A DNA stretch of 64,000 bases from Xenophilus azovorans DSM 13620 (GCF_000745855.1 NZ_JQKD01000015.1:62001-126000); one strand, 5' to 3'. Counted from the first letter of the stretch, positions 24,951 to 34,292 are shown. A program made the numbers and translations. Notes: generated by a model from the letters alone, not told the origin.

Positions 24951-27737
24951 CTACATGTCGCCGGGCGGGGAAGGCGAAGACGCGACCAGCACCGCGCAGG
25001 GCAGCCGCCGCAGCAGCACGGACACATCCGCGGGCCCCGCTTCATGGGTCTGGCCGCCGAGCACGTCACGCCACGGCGCAGGGCCTGCCAGCGCGAGCGT
25101 GGTGCCCTGCCAGGCAGAGGCGTCCCAGCGCGCATCGCCTTCTTCGCCGGCGGCGCCGCCGGCCTGCCGCGCATGGAAGCGGGCCATGACGACGACGACG
25201 GCCGAGCCGTCGCCGGCCGCACGCGCATAGGCGATCACGGCATCGGCCGCAGGTCCGGCGCAGGCCAGCGCCTCATGGCTTCCGGCGAGCAGCGCCGGCG
25301 CTTCGACGCGCAGCCGCAGCAGGCGCGAGACGATCCACAGCTTGGCCTCGGGCAGCGTCGCGGGCGACAGCACGGGCGGCGCCCCGGCCTCGTCGGCCGC
25401 CGCCAGCATCGCGGCACGCCGCGCGTAGTCCACCGGACGGCGGTTGTCGGGATCGACCAGGCTGAAGTCCATCAGCTCGTTGCCCTGGTACAGGTCGGGC
25501 ACGCCCGGCGAGGTGTACTTCAGCGCCATCAGCGCCAGGCTGTTGAGGCCCCCGTACCAGGCGAGGCGGCGGGCCAGGGGCACGAGGTCGGCGGTGAACG
25601 CGCCGTTCTCCAGCGCGCCACGCACGAAGCCCTCCAGCGCGGCTTCGTAGGCCTCGCGCGGCTGCACCCAGCTGGTGTGCCGCTTGGCCTCGCGCGCGGC
25701 CTTGCGCAGGTAGGCCGCCATGCGCTCGGCCCATGCGGCGGCGTCGCCCCCCTCCTCCCAGGTGCCGAGCAGCGTCTGGTAGAGCAGGTACTCGTCGGCG
25801 GCCGAAGGCTGCGCGCCGCCGTGCCGTGCCGCCAGCCGCCGGCGCAGCGGCGCGTTCAGCGCGCGCCAGCGGCGCAGCGCCAGGCGCCAGGCCGCCGGCA
25901 TCTGCGACAGCACGGCGATGCGCATGCGCACGTCCTCGGAGCGCTTGTTGTCGTGCGTGGAGGTGGCCAGCATGGTGTGCGGCCAGCGCCGGGCCCGGTC
26001 GGCGCTGGCGGCGTGGAACGCCTCCAGCGTGAAGCCGAAGCGGTCGGGCTCCCCACCCACCTCGTTGAGCGCGGCCAGCGGAAACCAGCGATAGAAGGCG
26101 GTGTCTTCCACGCCCTTGGCCGCCACCGGCGCACTGAACTGCTGGAAGCGCGCGGCGAAGCGCTGCACCTGCTCGCGCAGCGCCTGCGGCATCTCGCCGC
26201 CGGCCGGCGCCTCGCCGCGCAGCGCCAGCCGGACGAATTGGAAGATGCTGTCGTCCGCCAGCTCGCTGCGCGCGCGCGCCGCGTCCACCGCTTCGTCGAT
26301 CAAGCGCCGGTCCTGCGGCGAGGCGCCGCGCTCGGGCGTGACGTAGGTGCGGTACACCGGCATGCATGCCGCCACACCGGCCAGCGCGCGGCGCAGGTTG
26401 TTCAGGGTGAAGTCGCGCGTGCGCCGGTCGGCGCGGGCGATGCGCAGCAGCATGGCGGCCAGCATGGTCATGTCGGACGCCAGCGGGTTGGCGATGACGC
26501 TGCGCTTGGCCTCGATGGCGATCTCGGAGAAGGGCCGCTTCTCGCCGGTGAAGGTGCGCCAGATGCGCCCGAAGGCAGCCTCGGCGGCGGTGTCGACCAG
26601 GACGCCGCCGGCGACGTTGGCGAAGCGGTAGCCGGTGGTGCCGTGGATGGCCCACTCTCCGGGCACCTCCTCAGGGCCGGTGGCGATCTTCTCGGCCACC
26701 ACGTACAGCGGCCGCCCGGGCCGGCCCTCGGCATCGATGCCGGGCGGCGGGCGGCCGGTGCGGCGGGCGTAGCCTTCCTGCAGGCGCGCGAAGTACTGCG
26801 CCGGGTCGCGCAGGCCGTCGGGGTGGTCGATGCGCAGGCCGTCCACCCACCCTCGCGCGGCCAGGTCCAGCGCGAGGCCCTGGGTGGCCTCGAAGACCTC
26901 CGGCCGCTCGATGCGCAGCGCCGCCAGTTCGTTGATGTCGAAGAAGCGCCGGTAGTTGATCTCGTCCGAGGCCACCCGCCAGAAGGCGAGCCGGTAGTGC
27001 TGCGCCTCCAGCAGCGTGTGCAGCGCGTCGCGCTCGCCCGGGCGGTTCCAGGCCGCGAGCGCGGCCTGCACCGCGCGTTCCAGAGCGGGCTCCACCGGCC
27101 GTTGCCTCAGGGCTCGAACGGCATCCGCCGGCTCGGGCACGATGCCCTCGGCACGGGCCAGCACCTGCGCATAGGTGGCCGGCGCCAGCGGGAAGCGCTG
27201 CGACTGGTAGCGCACGACGAGGCGGCCCGCATCGGCGTCGAAGTCCAGCACCAGTTCGCCCGCGTCGAGCACGCGGCCATAGGCGTCGCCCAGCACCGGC
27301 AGCAGCACCTTGCCGCGCAGGTCGGCGTCCATCGGCTCCCAGTCGATGTCGAAGTACCCGGCGTAGGCAGAGGCCGGGCCGTTCTCCAGCACGTCGGTCC
27401 ACCAGGGGTTGTCGGCGCCGAGCACGCCCATGTGGTTGGGCACCAGGTCGAGCAGCTGGCCCAGGCCGTGCGCGCGCAGCGCCTGCGAGAAGCGGCGGTA
27501 GCCTTCGTGTCCCCCCAGCTCGGGGTTGATCTCGCCGTGCGCCACCACGTCGTAGCCGTGGGTGCTTCCGGGCCGCGCGCGCTGGATGGGCGAGCAGTAG
27601 ACATGGCTCACGCCCAGGCGCTGCAGGTACGGCAGGATGGCGACGGCGTCGTCGAAGGTGAAGCCGGCGTGGAACTGCAGGCGGTACGTGGCGCGCGGTA
27701 TGCGGGCGGCCGGCAGCGTGTCGGGGGATTCATGCAT
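24951..27737 (-). CDS. treY: Malto-oligosyltrehalose synthase
   Basis: TreY rearranges the reducing-end linkage of malto-oligosaccharides to give maltooligosyl trehalose. The 928-aa product has the GH13 layout of this family: ATYRLQFHAGFTFDDA at the N-terminus, LDLVPNHMG, the nucleophile region GLRIDHPDGL, the acid region YVVAEKI and the TSTHDNKRSEDVRMR motif. It ends near YQGNELMDFSLVDPDNRRPVDY, typical of TreY. Its start overlaps the end of treZ by 8 bases, so the two are one operon. No TreX debranching gene is visible in the window. Confidence 0.96.
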   Translation of the reverse strand: MHESPDTLPAARIPRATYRLQFHAGFTFDDAVAILPYLQRLGVSHVYCSPIQRARPGSTHGYDVVAHGEINPELGGHEGYRRFSQALRAHGLGQLLDLVPNHMGVLGADNPWWTDVLENGPASAYAGYFDIDWEPMDADLRGKVLLPVLGDAYGRVLDAGELVLDFDADAGRLVVRYQSQRFPLAPATYAQVLARAEGIVPEPADAVRALRQRPVEPALERAVQAALAAWNRPGERDALHTLLEAQHYRLAFWRVASDEINYRRFFDINELAALRIERPEVFEATQGLALDLAARGWVDGLRIDHPDGLRDPAQYFARLQEGYARRTGRPPPGIDAEGRPGRPLYVVAEKIATGPEEVPGEWAIHGTTGYRFANVAGGVLVDTAAEAAFGRIWRTFTGEKRPFSEIAIEAKRSVIANPLASDMTMLAAMLLRIARADRRTRDFTLNNLRRALAGVAACMPVYRTYVTPERGASPQDRRLIDEAVDAARARSELADDSIFQFVRLALRGEAPAGGEMPQALREQVQRFAARFQQFSAPVAAKGVEDTAFYRWFPLAALNEVGGEPDRFGFTLEAFHAASADRARRWPHTMLATSTHDNKRSEDVRMRIAVLSQMPAAWRLALRRWRALNAPLRRRLAARHGGAQPSAADEYLLYQTLLGTWEEGGDAAAWAERMAAYLRKAAREAKRHTSWVQPREAYEAALEGFVRGALENGAFTADLVPLARRLAWYGGLNSLALMALKYTSPGVPDLYQGNELMDFSLVDPDNRRPVDYARRAAMLAAADEAGAPPVLSPATLPEAKLWIVSRLLRLRVEAPALLAGSHEALACAGPAADAVIAYARAAGDGSAVVVVMARFHARQAGGAAGEEGDARWDASAWQGTTLALAGPAPWRDVLGGQTHEAGPADVSVLLRRLPCAVLVASSPSPPGDM

Positions 27738-29586
27738 GGGCAGCCTCCGCGAGCGCGACGCACAGGCCGCCGGGTGCCAGCGTCAGGCCGCCGGCCGGGT
27801 GGCGCCGGCATCCCTGCCGGTGGATGACGCGGCCGGTGGGCGCGGCCGCGCGCCGGGGGGAGTCGCCGAAGTGGGCGACCATCTGCAGGTCCGCCGCGCG
27901 GCCGCGGCCGACCAGGGTCCACTGGAGGTAGAGCACGTCGCCCTGCACCTTCCATCGCCCGGAGCCGGGCCGCGACGGCAGGTGCGGCACGATGCAGCGC
28001 GCCCGCAGGGCCAGCAGCGCGCGCACCGCCGCCAGCGCCTCGCGGTGGCCGGGGCGCCCGCGCTCGGCGCGGTCCAGGTGCGAGGCGGCAAAGCTGCTCT
28101 CGGCATTCGGATCAGGGATGCGCGCCCGCACCTCGGCCTGCGCGAAGGCGGCGAAACGACTGAACTCCTCGCGCCGGCCGTTCGACACCGCCTCGGCCAG
28201 TTCCGGCCCGAAATCGCAGAAGAACAGGAAGGGCGTGCGCGCCGCCCATTCCTCGCCCATGAAGAGCATCGGCACGTGCGGCGACAGCAGCAGCATGGCG
28301 CGCGCAAGCCGCACGGTCTCGGGCCGCGCCAGGGCATCGATGCGCTCGCCGAAGGCGCGGTTGCCGATCTGGTCGTGCGTCTGCAGGTAGGAGACGAAGG
28401 CGGTGTGCGGCAGGCCGCCGGTGGGCTCGCCGCGCCTTTCGCCGCCACGGTACACGGAGGACCGGCTGCCGTCGTACACGAAGCCCTGCGCCAGCGCCTG
28501 CCCGAGCAGCGCCAGGGGCTCCTCGGCGAAGTCCGCGTAGTAGCCGTCGGTCTCGCCGGTGGCCAGCACGTGCAGCGCATGGTGCAGGTCGTCGTTCCAC
28601 TGCGCGGTGGCGGCGAGCGGCCGGCCGTCCGCGTCGCGCGCGAGCCACTGCGACTGGTTGAGGTCGTTCTCCAGCACGAGGTGGATGGCGCGCTCGCGGC
28701 CCGGGCCCTGCTGCACGGCCTCGGCCAGTTCCGCGACGAGGTGGCGCGGCGAGTCGTCGCGGATGGCGTGCACGGCGTCCAGGCGCAGCCCGTCGAAGCG
28801 GAACTCCTCCAGCCAGTACAGGGCGTTGTGGACGAAGAAGCTGCGCACCGTGGGCGCCTCTTCCGCGTCGAAGTTGAGGGCCGCACCCCACGGCGTGCGG
28901 CGTGCCGGATGGAAGAAGGCGGGGCTGTGCGCGTGCAGGTAGTTGCCTTCCGGGCCGAAGTGGTTGTAGACCACGTCCAGCAGCACCATCAGGCCCAGGC
29001 CGTGGGCCGCGTCGACGAACGCCTTGAGCTGCGCCGGCGAACCATAGGAGGATTCCGGCGCGAAGGGCAGCACGCCGTCGTAGCCCCAGCCGCGCGCGCG
29101 GGGAAAGTCGGCCAGCGGCATCAGCTCGACGGCAGTGATGCCCAGCGCGGCCAGTTCCGCCAGCTTCGCGCGGGCCGCGTCGAAGCTGCCCTCGGGCGTG
29201 AAGGTGCCGACGTGCAGTTCGTAGATCACGGCCTCCTCCCACGCACGGCCGCGCCAGCCGCCGTGCCGCCACTCGAAAGCCAGCGGATCGACCACCTCGC
29301 TGGGGCCGTGCACGTCCTGCGGGTTGCGGCGCGACGCCGGATCAGGCACGTGCAGGCCGTCGGGCAGCACGAAGCGGTACAGGGCGCCGGCCGACGCCTC
29401 GGGCACGTGGCGGGCGAACCATCCGCCTGGCTGCGCGGCGAGCGGCAGGGCCGTCCAGGCATCCGCGGCGCCGGCCGGCTGCCATTCCAACCCTACCTCT
29501 GCCACACCCGGCGCCCACAGGCGGAAGTCCACGCCCCCGCCCGCCGGCAGGGCCGCACCGAAAGGCATGGCATGGCGGAATCTCAT
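27730..29586 (-). CDS. treZ: Malto-oligosyltrehalose trehalohydrolase
   Basis: TreZ releases trehalose from maltooligosyl trehalose made by TreY. The 618-aa GH13 enzyme has an N-terminal CBM48-like beta domain (VDFRLWAPGVAEVGLEW), YELHVGTFTPEGSF, VVYNHFGPEGN and the catalytic Asp in GLRLDAVHAI. The acid Glu lies in VLENDLNQ, and SYLQTHDQIGN follows. The gene is first in the leftward treZ-treY operon. About 237 bases separate it from the divergent small gene at 29824; that gap holds a hairpin (AACCCCG at 29688 with CGGGGTT at 29704) and the likely promoter. Confidence 0.96.
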   Translation of the reverse strand: MRFRHAMPFGAALPAGGGVDFRLWAPGVAEVGLEWQPAGAADAWTALPLAAQPGGWFARHVPEASAGALYRFVLPDGLHVPDPASRRNPQDVHGPSEVVDPLAFEWRHGGWRGRAWEEAVIYELHVGTFTPEGSFDAARAKLAELAALGITAVELMPLADFPRARGWGYDGVLPFAPESSYGSPAQLKAFVDAAHGLGLMVLLDVVYNHFGPEGNYLHAHSPAFFHPARRTPWGAALNFDAEEAPTVRSFFVHNALYWLEEFRFDGLRLDAVHAIRDDSPRHLVAELAEAVQQGPGRERAIHLVLENDLNQSQWLARDADGRPLAATAQWNDDLHHALHVLATGETDGYYADFAEEPLALLGQALAQGFVYDGSRSSVYRGGERRGEPTGGLPHTAFVSYLQTHDQIGNRAFGERIDALARPETVRLARAMLLLSPHVPMLFMGEEWAARTPFLFFCDFGPELAEAVSNGRREEFSRFAAFAQAEVRARIPDPNAESSFAASHLDRAERGRPGHREALAAVRALLALRARCIVPHLPSRPGSGRWKVQGDVLYLQWTLVGRGRAADLQMVAHFGDSPRRAAAPTGRVIHRQGCRRHPAGGLTLAPGGLCVALAEAAHA

Positions 29587-29823
29587 GAGCCCCAGTGTGA
29601 TGCAGGAGGCGCCGTGCCGGTTCGGGCGCCGCGCCCGCCGAGACCGCGTTCCGATGTCGCCCGGATTCGATGGCGCTGTAGGAGTTCAACCCCGTTTTCA
29701 ACGCGGGGTTTGCAAAGAGGGGCGGGGCTGTGCAAGCATTCGCGGTGCGCTTCCTCTGTCGCCAGGAATGCGCGGACAACGTGCGTCGTTCGTCGATGGT
29801 CAACGAGTCAAGGAGGTAATGCC

Positions 29824-30147
29824 ATGGCCATGGAACTGCTCAGCCGGATTGCGCGCTCCCGGCTGCCACTGACGCTGAATGAGCCCGAGGATGTCGATGG
29901 CGTGCGGCTTCTGCGCGCGGCCGGCCTCGTCATCGCGCTGGTGCCGGCCCCGTCCGATCCCCTGATGCTCTCGGGCAAGGCCACCGGGGCCCAGGTCCTT
30001 GCCATCACGCAAAAGGGGCTGGAGGAACTGGCAAGCGTGCGCATGAGCTACCCGGAAAGAAAGGATCCTGCGCCCGGCTGGCGCACCTGGATGCCGAGGT
30101 TGCGGCCAGGCCGCCATCGCGGCGCGGAACCGCGCCCGGGCGCCTGA
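29824..30147 (+). CDS. Hypothetical protein (107 aa)
   Basis: This was not recognised. The 107-aa product begins with an amphipathic stretch (MELLSRIARSRLPLTLNEPE) and continues VRLLRAAGLVIALVPAP, which resembles a small winged-helix or swivel domain rather than a membrane helix. It ends with a basic tail. The start ATG follows a good AGGAGG ribosome site at 29811-29816, which supports real translation. Confidence 0.65.
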   Translation: MAMELLSRIARSRLPLTLNEPEDVDGVRLLRAAGLVIALVPAPSDPLMLSGKATGAQVLAITQKGLEELASVRMSYPERKDPAPGWRTWMPRLRPGRHRGAEPRPGA

Positions 30148-30155
30148 GCCGGACG

Positions 30156-30200
30156 GCCCGCCGCGCGCGTCGCTTCGGCGGCGGGCTTGAACAGTTCAAG
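30156..30200. terminator. Hairpin and perfect palindrome between convergent genes
   Basis: A 9-bp GC stem (GCCCGCCGC at 30156-30164 with its complement at 30178-30186) is directly followed by CTTGAACAGTTCAAG (30186-30200), a perfect 7+1+7 palindrome. Both lie between two convergent genes, so a bidirectional terminator is likely. The second palindrome could also be an operator. Confidence 0.45.
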
Positions 30201-30264
30201 ATTCGACCGCGGTCCCCTCCGCAACAAGAGGTGGTGGGCCGCCTGCAATCGCCCCGGCGCCGCA

Positions 30265-30468
30265 CTAGCCGTCGATGGGAACGCCGCCGGCAAAGCGGGC
30301 GGCCCACTGGTCCCACAGTTCGCGGTCGACCGCTCGCCAGCATGCGCCCCAGCCGCCCAGGGCGCCCATCTGGGTGGCCCAGCCGCCGAGCAGGCTCCTC
30401 TGGAAGTTCACCCACAGAGCCAGCCAGTCGTCTCCGAGCGGCACTGAGACATCGTCGTCGCGGGCCAT
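30265..30468 (-). CDS. Small Trp-rich hypothetical protein in an FNR-like regulon
   Basis: This 67-aa product has seven Trp (for example WLALWVNFQRSLLGGW and WGACWRAVDRELWDQW). The pattern is of amphipathic helices like those of small granule- or membrane-associated proteins. The ATG at 30468 has a GGAG ribosome site 8 bases upstream. An FNR-like box is centred about 41 bases before a predicted start point with a TATGCT -10 (30502-30497), so low oxygen probably induces it. The function is unknown. Confidence 0.6.
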   Translation of the reverse strand: MARDDDVSVPLGDDWLALWVNFQRSLLGGWATQMGALGGWGACWRAVDRELWDQWAARFAGGVPIDG

Positions 30469-30523
30469 CACGATCTCCTGCAGCATCAATGCACGAAGCA
30501 TAGGAAGCGGGGCCGCGCCCGGC

Positions 30524-30537
30524 TTGACGGGCGTCAA
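30524..30537. promoter_or_regulatory. FNR/ANR-like box for the leftward small gene
   Basis: TTGACGGGCGTCAA is a perfect TTGAC-N4-GTCAA dyad, a variant of the FNR consensus TTGAT-N4-ATCAA. On the minus strand TATGCT at 30502-30497 gives a start point near 30490, about 41 bases from the box centre, as in class II FNR promoters. Confidence 0.65.
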
Positions 30538-30579
30538 TGGCACCCCACGAACGGCACGGCGCCCGCCCGCATGGCTTGC

Positions 30580-30593
30580 TTGACGCATGTCAA
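30580..30593. promoter_or_regulatory. FNR/ANR-like box for the flavodoxin-like gene
   Basis: TTGACGCATGTCAA is a second TTGAC-N4-GTCAA dyad, facing rightward. TACATT at 30616-30621 is a good -10, and the implied start near 30628 lies 41.5 bases from the box centre, the class II FNR geometry. Confidence 0.65.
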
Positions 30594-30650
30594 CTCGGGG
30601 GCGGACCCGCGGTCCTACATTGATCTCCAGCGCAGGAACTGGAGATGACG

Positions 30651-31178
30651 ATGAGCAACGCCCTGGTGATCTTCTACTCGTACACGGGGACCTCCCGCCG
30701 CGTGGCGGAACTGCTGTGCAGCCAGCAGAACTGGCGCATGGCGGAGGTCCTGGAGACCCGGCCGCGACGCGGCGCGACCGGCACCCTGCGCTGCGTGCTC
30801 GATTCGGCGCTGCGGCGTCGGCCGCGCGTGCGCTACGAAGGGCCGTCGCCCAAAGGCTTCGATGCCGTGGTGCTGGTGTCTCCCATCTGGATGCAGCGCC
30901 TGGCCGGTCCGATGCGCAGCTTCATTGCCGAACGCCGGGCCGACCTGCCCCCTGCCGCCGTGGTGAGCGTCATGGGCGGAACCGGCGCGCCGGATGCCAT
31001 CGCGGAAGTCTCCCGACTGATCGGGCGCGCGCCCCTGCTGAGCACCTCGCTGTCGATGCGCAGCATCGACGACGGCAGCTGCGCTGCCCAACTGCAGGCC
31101 TTCGGGACGGCCATCCGCAGTGCCGAGGAATCCAGCGACGTCGTGCGCCCCGCGGTGCTGTCGCCCTCTGCCACTTGA
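30651..31178 (+). CDS. Flavodoxin-family protein
   Basis: This 175-aa protein has a flavodoxin fold. The phosphate-binding loop is YSYTGTSRRVAELL near residues 9-22. FDAVVLVSPIWMQRLAGPMR follows near residue 70 and matches the isoalloxazine-side loop of flavodoxin-like reductases. No C-terminal reductase domain is present, so it may act as an electron carrier or FMN quinone reductase. ATG 30651 is preferred over ATG 30645 because GGAG at 30641-30644 needs spacing. It is probably controlled by the FNR-like box upstream. Confidence 0.8.
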   Translation: MSNALVIFYSYTGTSRRVAELLCSQQNWRMAEVLETRPRRGATGTLRCVLDSALRRRPRVRYEGPSPKGFDAVVLVSPIWMQRLAGPMRSFIAERRADLPPAAVVSVMGGTGAPDAIAEVSRLIGRAPLLSTSLSMRSIDDGSCAAQLQAFGTAIRSAEESSDVVRPAVLSPSAT

Positions 31179-31234
31179 AGACCCGCCGCGGCAGCGGGCC
31201 GCCCCGACACCCGGCCCCGCCTCCGGCTGCCCCG

Positions 31235-32710
31235 ATGCCCGACGCCCGCCACACGCCAGCGACGAACCGGCGCCTGGCCGCGTTGGCCTGCGTCTGGCTC
31301 CTGGGCGCATGCCTCCTCGTCGGCTGCTCTGCCGTTCCTGATGCGCCGAGGCGCCCCTCGGCCGATACGGCACCGGCGGCAGCCTTCTCCGCGCTCGTGG
31401 CCAGCCGCAGCGCCAGCGTGGTCGACATCAGCACGCTGCGCATCGGGCGCGACGCCTCGGAGGCCGACATCGACCTGGAATTCGCGCCGGAACTGGACTT
31501 CGCGGACCGGCTGGCCTGGCCGCTGCCCGCCACGGTCAGGATCAGCCAGATCCGCGATCTCGCGTCCGGCGTCATCCTCACCGGCGACGGCGTCATCCTC
31601 ACCAGCGCCCACGTGGTGGCGGGCATCGACGAAGCGCACGTCCGCCTCGGCGACGGACGCCGGCTTCCCGCCAGGGTGCTCGGCGCCGACGCGCGCAGCG
31701 ACGTTGCGCTGCTGAAGATCGAGGCCAAGGGCCTGCAGCCGGCCGTCATCGGCACCTCCTCGACCATCCGGCCCGGCGATTGGGTGGCCGCCATCGGCGC
31801 ACCCTTCGGCTTCCATGGCAGCGTCACCTCCGGCGTCGTCAGCGCCATCGACCGCTTCATCGACGGGGCAGGCGACATCCCCTTCATCCAGACCGACACG
31901 GCCATCAACCCGGGGAGTTCGGGCAGCCCGCTGTTCAACGCCCGCGGCGAGGTGATCGCCATCAACTCGCTGATCTTCAGCGGCAACGGGGGCTACATGG
32001 GCCTGTCGTTCGCCGTGCCGATCGACCTCGCCATGAAGGTGGCGGCACAGTTGCAGGCCGATGGCCGGGTGCATCGTTCGCGCATGGGCGCCGAATTCCA
32101 GGAAGTGACGCCGGCGCTGGCCGAGGCCTTCGGCCGCAGCGGGCGTGCCGGCGGGGCGCTCACCGTCCGGGTGGCGGCCGACGGCCCTGCGCAGGCAGCC
32201 GGGCTGGCTCGGGGCGACATCGTCACGGCCGTGGACGGTGCGCCCGTCGGCCATTTCACCGGCCTGCTGCGGCAGATCGCCGCACGGCCGGCCGGCAGCC
32301 TCGCCCGCCTGGCAATCTGGCGGGAGGGCGCGCAGCGGACGATCTCCGTCACGCTCGCCGAGGAAGCGGCTTCCAGGAAGCCCGCACCACCACCGCCCGA
32401 GCTGCCATCGGCACAGAACGATGGACTCGGCCTGAGCCTGAGCGAGCTCACGCCCGCGCAGCGACGCCTCCTGGGCAGCGACGGCGGGCTGCTGGTCCGC
32501 GACGCCGTCGGCGCGGCGCGCAGCGAGGGCATCCGCGCCGGCGACCTGATCGTCGCGGTCAACGGGGTGCGGCTGGACCGCCTCGAGGACTTCCGACGCG
32601 GCCTGAAGACCGCGCGACCGGGGCGGCACGTCGCGCTGCTGGTCCTGCGCGAGCACCGGATGGCCTACGTGGCGATCCGGCTGCCGGCGGTGCGGGGCGC
32701 GCCGCCGTGA
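31235..32710 (+). CDS. HtrA/DegP-like periplasmic lipoprotein serine protease with two PDZ domains
   Basis: This 491-aa protein has a lipobox (LLVGC, Cys31), so it should be tethered to a membrane in the periplasm. The trypsin-like domain has His126 (TSAHVV), Asp156 (ARSDVALLKI) and Ser229 (NPGSSGSPL), a full catalytic triad. Two PDZ domains follow (about residues 275-375 and 400-485, with DIVTAVDGAPV and DLIVAVNGVRL). This is the DegP/DegQ layout used for quality control of misfolded envelope proteins. A lipid anchor is less common than a soluble form. It lies 56 bases after the flavodoxin-like gene and could share its FNR-like promoter. Confidence 0.88.
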   Translation: MPDARHTPATNRRLAALACVWLLGACLLVGCSAVPDAPRRPSADTAPAAAFSALVASRSASVVDISTLRIGRDASEADIDLEFAPELDFADRLAWPLPATVRISQIRDLASGVILTGDGVILTSAHVVAGIDEAHVRLGDGRRLPARVLGADARSDVALLKIEAKGLQPAVIGTSSTIRPGDWVAAIGAPFGFHGSVTSGVVSAIDRFIDGAGDIPFIQTDTAINPGSSGSPLFNARGEVIAINSLIFSGNGGYMGLSFAVPIDLAMKVAAQLQADGRVHRSRMGAEFQEVTPALAEAFGRSGRAGGALTVRVAADGPAQAAGLARGDIVTAVDGAPVGHFTGLLRQIAARPAGSLARLAIWREGAQRTISVTLAEEAASRKPAPPPPELPSAQNDGLGLSLSELTPAQRRLLGSDGGLLVRDAVGAARSEGIRAGDLIVAVNGVRLDRLEDFRRGLKTARPGRHVALLVLREHRMAYVAIRLPAVRGAPP

Positions 32711-32723
32711 CCGGCAGCCTCGC

Positions 32724-34190
32724 TCACCGGCAGGGCGCAGCGACCACCCGCGGCACCTTGCCGCTGCGAAGGGCCCGGGCGGCTTCGCCGCTGCGGCAGT
32801 CGATGCGGATCCCCTCCGCGCCCTGGCTGCGCAGGAAGTCGCCCAGCGCACGGCGGGCCCGGTGCAGCGCCTCGTCGCCTTCCACGCCCTGCAGGCCCGT
32901 GGACAGCAGCAGATCGCCCGGCCCCTGCTGCACGAGCTGGAAGTCGTACAGGCCGGCCTGCTCCTCCAGCACGGTGCTCAAGGCCAGCGGCAGCACATCC
33001 ACCGTGCGGTGCGCGCGACCGCGCAGGCGCAGGGTGTCGTCGCTGCGGCCCTGCACCTCGATCACGGGCAGGCAGGAGCCGCAGGTGCACGCGCAAGCGT
33101 GGACGACGACCCGATCGCCGAGGTCGTACCGGATCAGCGGCTGGACGTGGTTGGCCAGGTTCGTCAGCAAGGTGGTCGCGCCGGGCTGGCCCGGCGGCAC
33201 CGGCCGGCCCTGCGCGTCCACGCATTCGAGGATCGCCCAGTCGCTGTTCAGGTGCAGATGCCCGTGCCCGCACTGAAAAGCCAGCGACAGGAACTCCGAC
33301 GCGCCGTAGCTGTTGGCGACCTGGCAGCCGAAGGCGTCGCCGATGAAGCGGCGCTCGGCCTGCGAGAGATCCTCGCCCCCGGTCCACACCTCGCGCACCG
33401 GCAGTCGCAGCCGCCCTGCCCTGCGCTCCCGCGCGAGCAGCATCGCCGCGCTGGGGTAGGTGGCCAGGACGGTGGGCGCGAAGTCCTCCAGCGCGGCGAC
33501 GATGCGCTCGACGGGCCACAGGAAGGACACGCTCCGCAGCCGGCCGGCGAGCAGGGTGTTGAGGCGGCGAAGGCGCTCGATCGACACCGTGCTGGCGAAG
33601 TGCCCGTCGATGGCGCCGACGAAGGCCACGCGCTCGCCGAGCCACCACGGATCCAGCATCCGCTGCAGCGGGCGCAGCAGCGGGCGCCGCCATGCCTCCA
33701 GCGCATCGTTCACTGCCATGGCCAACGCATCCTGCACGAAGATGCCGGGCTCGCCGCTGCTGCCCGAGCTCTCCCACACCACGTAGCGGCCATGGAAGGC
33801 GTCCGCGATGCGCCGGCCGTCGCCGACGAAGCGGCGCAGCGCCGCCAGCCGCAGGCAGGGATCGGCCACCCACCGGTCGAAGTCGCGCATCAGCTCGCCC
33901 TTGTGCATGACCGGCAGTTCCTGCAGGCGCAGGCGCGACAGGTCCCGCCCCTTGAGCATGCGTTCGCACAGCGGCGAGTGCCGCGCGGCAGCGCTCAGCA
34001 GCCGCTGCAGCCGGCGCGCACGGCGCGCCTCCAGCCCCTCGGGCCCGGCTCGCGAGGCCAGTGCCACGTCGGCCGCGACGGAACTCCACAGCCACGGGTC
34101 GAGCGCAGGCGGCGCCCCCCGGGAGAACGTGCCGTGGTTTCCGGGCGCGGAATCCGCGCGCGGCCGCTTCGGATGTGTCGAGCCGGTCAT
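32724..34190 (-). CDS. PaaK-like adenylate-forming enzyme (phenylacetate-CoA ligase / F390 synthetase type)
   Basis: This 488-aa protein belongs to the CapK/PaaK branch of adenylate-forming enzymes. It has the AMP-loop SSGSSGEPG near residue 140, VWTGGEDLS, SYGASEFL and a PLIRYDLGDRV segment with the conserved Arg-Tyr-Asp. A pair of Cys in ACTCGSCLPVIE is typical of the F390 synthetase-related group. The substrate acid is unknown. ATG 34190 is chosen for a GGAGG site; an upstream GTG or ATG would extend into the promoter. An FNR-like box lies 74 bases upstream. It converges on the protease gene. Confidence 0.82.
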   Translation of the reverse strand: MTGSTHPKRPRADSAPGNHGTFSRGAPPALDPWLWSSVAADVALASRAGPEGLEARRARRLQRLLSAAARHSPLCERMLKGRDLSRLRLQELPVMHKGELMRDFDRWVADPCLRLAALRRFVGDGRRIADAFHGRYVVWESSGSSGEPGIFVQDALAMAVNDALEAWRRPLLRPLQRMLDPWWLGERVAFVGAIDGHFASTVSIERLRRLNTLLAGRLRSVSFLWPVERIVAALEDFAPTVLATYPSAAMLLARERRAGRLRLPVREVWTGGEDLSQAERRFIGDAFGCQVANSYGASEFLSLAFQCGHGHLHLNSDWAILECVDAQGRPVPPGQPGATTLLTNLANHVQPLIRYDLGDRVVVHACACTCGSCLPVIEVQGRSDDTLRLRGRAHRTVDVLPLALSTVLEEQAGLYDFQLVQQGPGDLLLSTGLQGVEGDEALHRARRALGDFLRSQGAEGIRIDCRSGEAARALRSGKVPRVVAAPCR

Positions 34191-34263
34191 GGTGCCTCCA
34201 GGTCGCTCGGCATGCAGGGTCACGCCGGCAGTGGCCAGCTTGACACCGGGTACGGGCAGCCGC

Positions 34264-34277
34264 TTGACGTGCGTCAA
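34264..34277. promoter_or_regulatory. FNR/ANR-like box upstream of the PaaK-like gene
   Basis: TTGACGTGCGTCAA is a third perfect TTGAC-N4-GTCAA dyad. No good -10 is seen at the class II position, so this copy is less certain than the two at 30.5 kb. Confidence 0.5.
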
Positions 34278-34292
34278 CGTCCCGGCGCCTGC

